64,000 bases of DNA from an uncultured Lachnospiraceae bacterium (lineage in GTDB: Bacteria > Bacillota > Clostridia > Lachnospirales > Lachnospiraceae), in contig CACZJL010000009.1 of assembly GCA_902781505.1 (NCBI GenBank), forward strand, positions 20,427-84,426, read 5' to 3'. Shown piece by piece: positions 63,649 through 64,000 of this stretch. Position numbers and translations under genes: made by a program. Within the stretch, counting starts at the first letter, position 1; each line of letters opens with the position of its first letter. The notes beneath the pieces are model-generated. The model did no database searches. It saw only the letters and a program-made list of their open reading frames with translations, and was not told the DNA's origin.

Positions 63649-63678
63649 ATTATAAAGCGAACCATTTCCAAAACTCAA
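63649..63678 (-). promoter_or_regulatory. Promoter-like pair on the minus strand
   Basis: TTGAGT (63673-63678), an 18-nt spacer and TATAAT (63649-63654), read on the minus strand with no gene start downstream. Confidence 0.5.
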
Positions 63679-63679
63679 T

Positions 63680-64000
63680 TTCTCTTCCCAATAATTTCCA
63701 TTTCTCTTATAGCAGAATGGAAGTGTTTTTTATTAAGTTAATCACTATCAAACCCGTGACCACTGAACTGATTGTGTACCCAACAAGGACTTTCATTGTT
63801 GTCTTTAATTGATTACCATCGGCATATGTTTTTTTGCAAATGTAATACGTAATTATCATAATCGATGCTATGTCAAAAATAGTCATGCAATTTAGAATTG
63901 AAATGGCTCAATCACAAATTTTATGTGATGGCTGATTCCTGACATACTTCTTCCGGCTCATATCCATGATCTTTAAGAAGAAGTATTCATCATCAGGATA
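63680..64000. other. Right end of window: no supported gene
   Basis: The stretch is AT-rich with many stops. On the minus strand a frame open to the window edge ends with TGA at 63908 (31 codons, ending PSHKICD), and a second frame nearby reads LKDHGYEPEEVCQESAIT before a TAA at 63921. Either could be the tail of a gene that begins outside the window, but neither can be chosen. Confidence 0.3.

Noticed and set aside
63600..63812. 70-codon plus-strand frame near the right end
   Set aside because: No ribosome binding site, it starts inside the terminator stem, and the composition looks random.

Overview
The window looks like a chromosomal segment of a Clostridia bacterium, most likely Lachnospiraceae. 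The evidence is the conserved ispF-cysS-mrnC-rlmB-sigH block, a T-box leader, indirect Asn/Gln-tRNA amidation (gatCAB with an archaeal-type AspRS), a YitJ-type methyltransferase/MTHFR fusion, a stand-alone MetH activation protein, strong AGGAGG ribosome binding sites and intrinsic terminators. Almost all of it is ordinary core metabolism and information processing. I saw no phage, insertion sequence, CRISPR array or conjugative module.

Layout. 1-6.7 kb (minus strand): lysS (cut by the window edge), greA, dusB, a small conserved protein, a BirA without a DNA-binding domain, a small membrane protein, argF, a secreted SleB-like cell-wall hydrolase and a SpoU-type RNA methylase. 6.8-13.6 kb (minus): pfkA, dnaE, ftsH. 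14-20 kb: pyrG (plus), a 4'-phosphopantetheinyl transferase and a FliB-like lysine methylase (minus), then an amino-acid ABC importer (plus) whose binding domain appears circularly permuted. 20-29.4 kb: ABC-2 exporter pair, alpha/beta hydrolase, ECF S component divergent from a truncated MocR/PdxR-type regulator, Nudix, ferredoxin-type aldo/keto reductase, Sel1-repeat protein. 29.5-36.4 kb (minus): tRNA-Thr, sigH-rlmB-mrnC-cysS-ispF, metY, a lipoprotein. 36.6-38.2 kb (plus): bioB-bioY. 38.4-43.8 kb (minus): tRNA-Met/tRNA-Val, and the methionine synthase operon. 44-48 kb (minus): a DUF2798-like membrane protein and a beta-glucoside PTS plus 6-phospho-beta-glucosidase. 48.3-56.1 kb (minus): one T-box-led block aspS-gatC-gatA-gatB-purF-purB. 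56.2-59.9 kb (minus): fchA-folD and glnA with an ANTAR protein. 60.2-63.6 kb: a somewhat AT-richer cassette of a divergent DXS-like transketolase, a sugar O-acetyltransferase and a divergent LysR regulator.

Functional links. One-carbon flow is well represented: fchA and folD make methylene/formyl-THF, the MTHFR half of the fusion makes methyl-THF, MetH and its activation protein make methionine, and metY makes homocysteine from O-acetylhomoserine. Biotin is handled by scavenging (BioY), the last synthetic step (BioB) and ligation (BirA). Nitrogen is handled by glnA/ANTAR, the GlnPQ-like importer, and the glutamine-using PurF, GatCAB and PyrG.

The points most worth a second look are: the permuted binding protein fused to a permease; a MocR-type regulator that has lost both its PLP lysine and its C-terminus yet keeps operator-like repeats in front of an ECF transporter gene; a glnA-linked ANTAR protein with a non-phosphorylatable receiver; the divergent DXS-like cassette; a consensus WalR box behind the promoter of the wall hydrolase; and leader structures in front of pyrG and metY that could trap the Shine-Dalgarno sequence.
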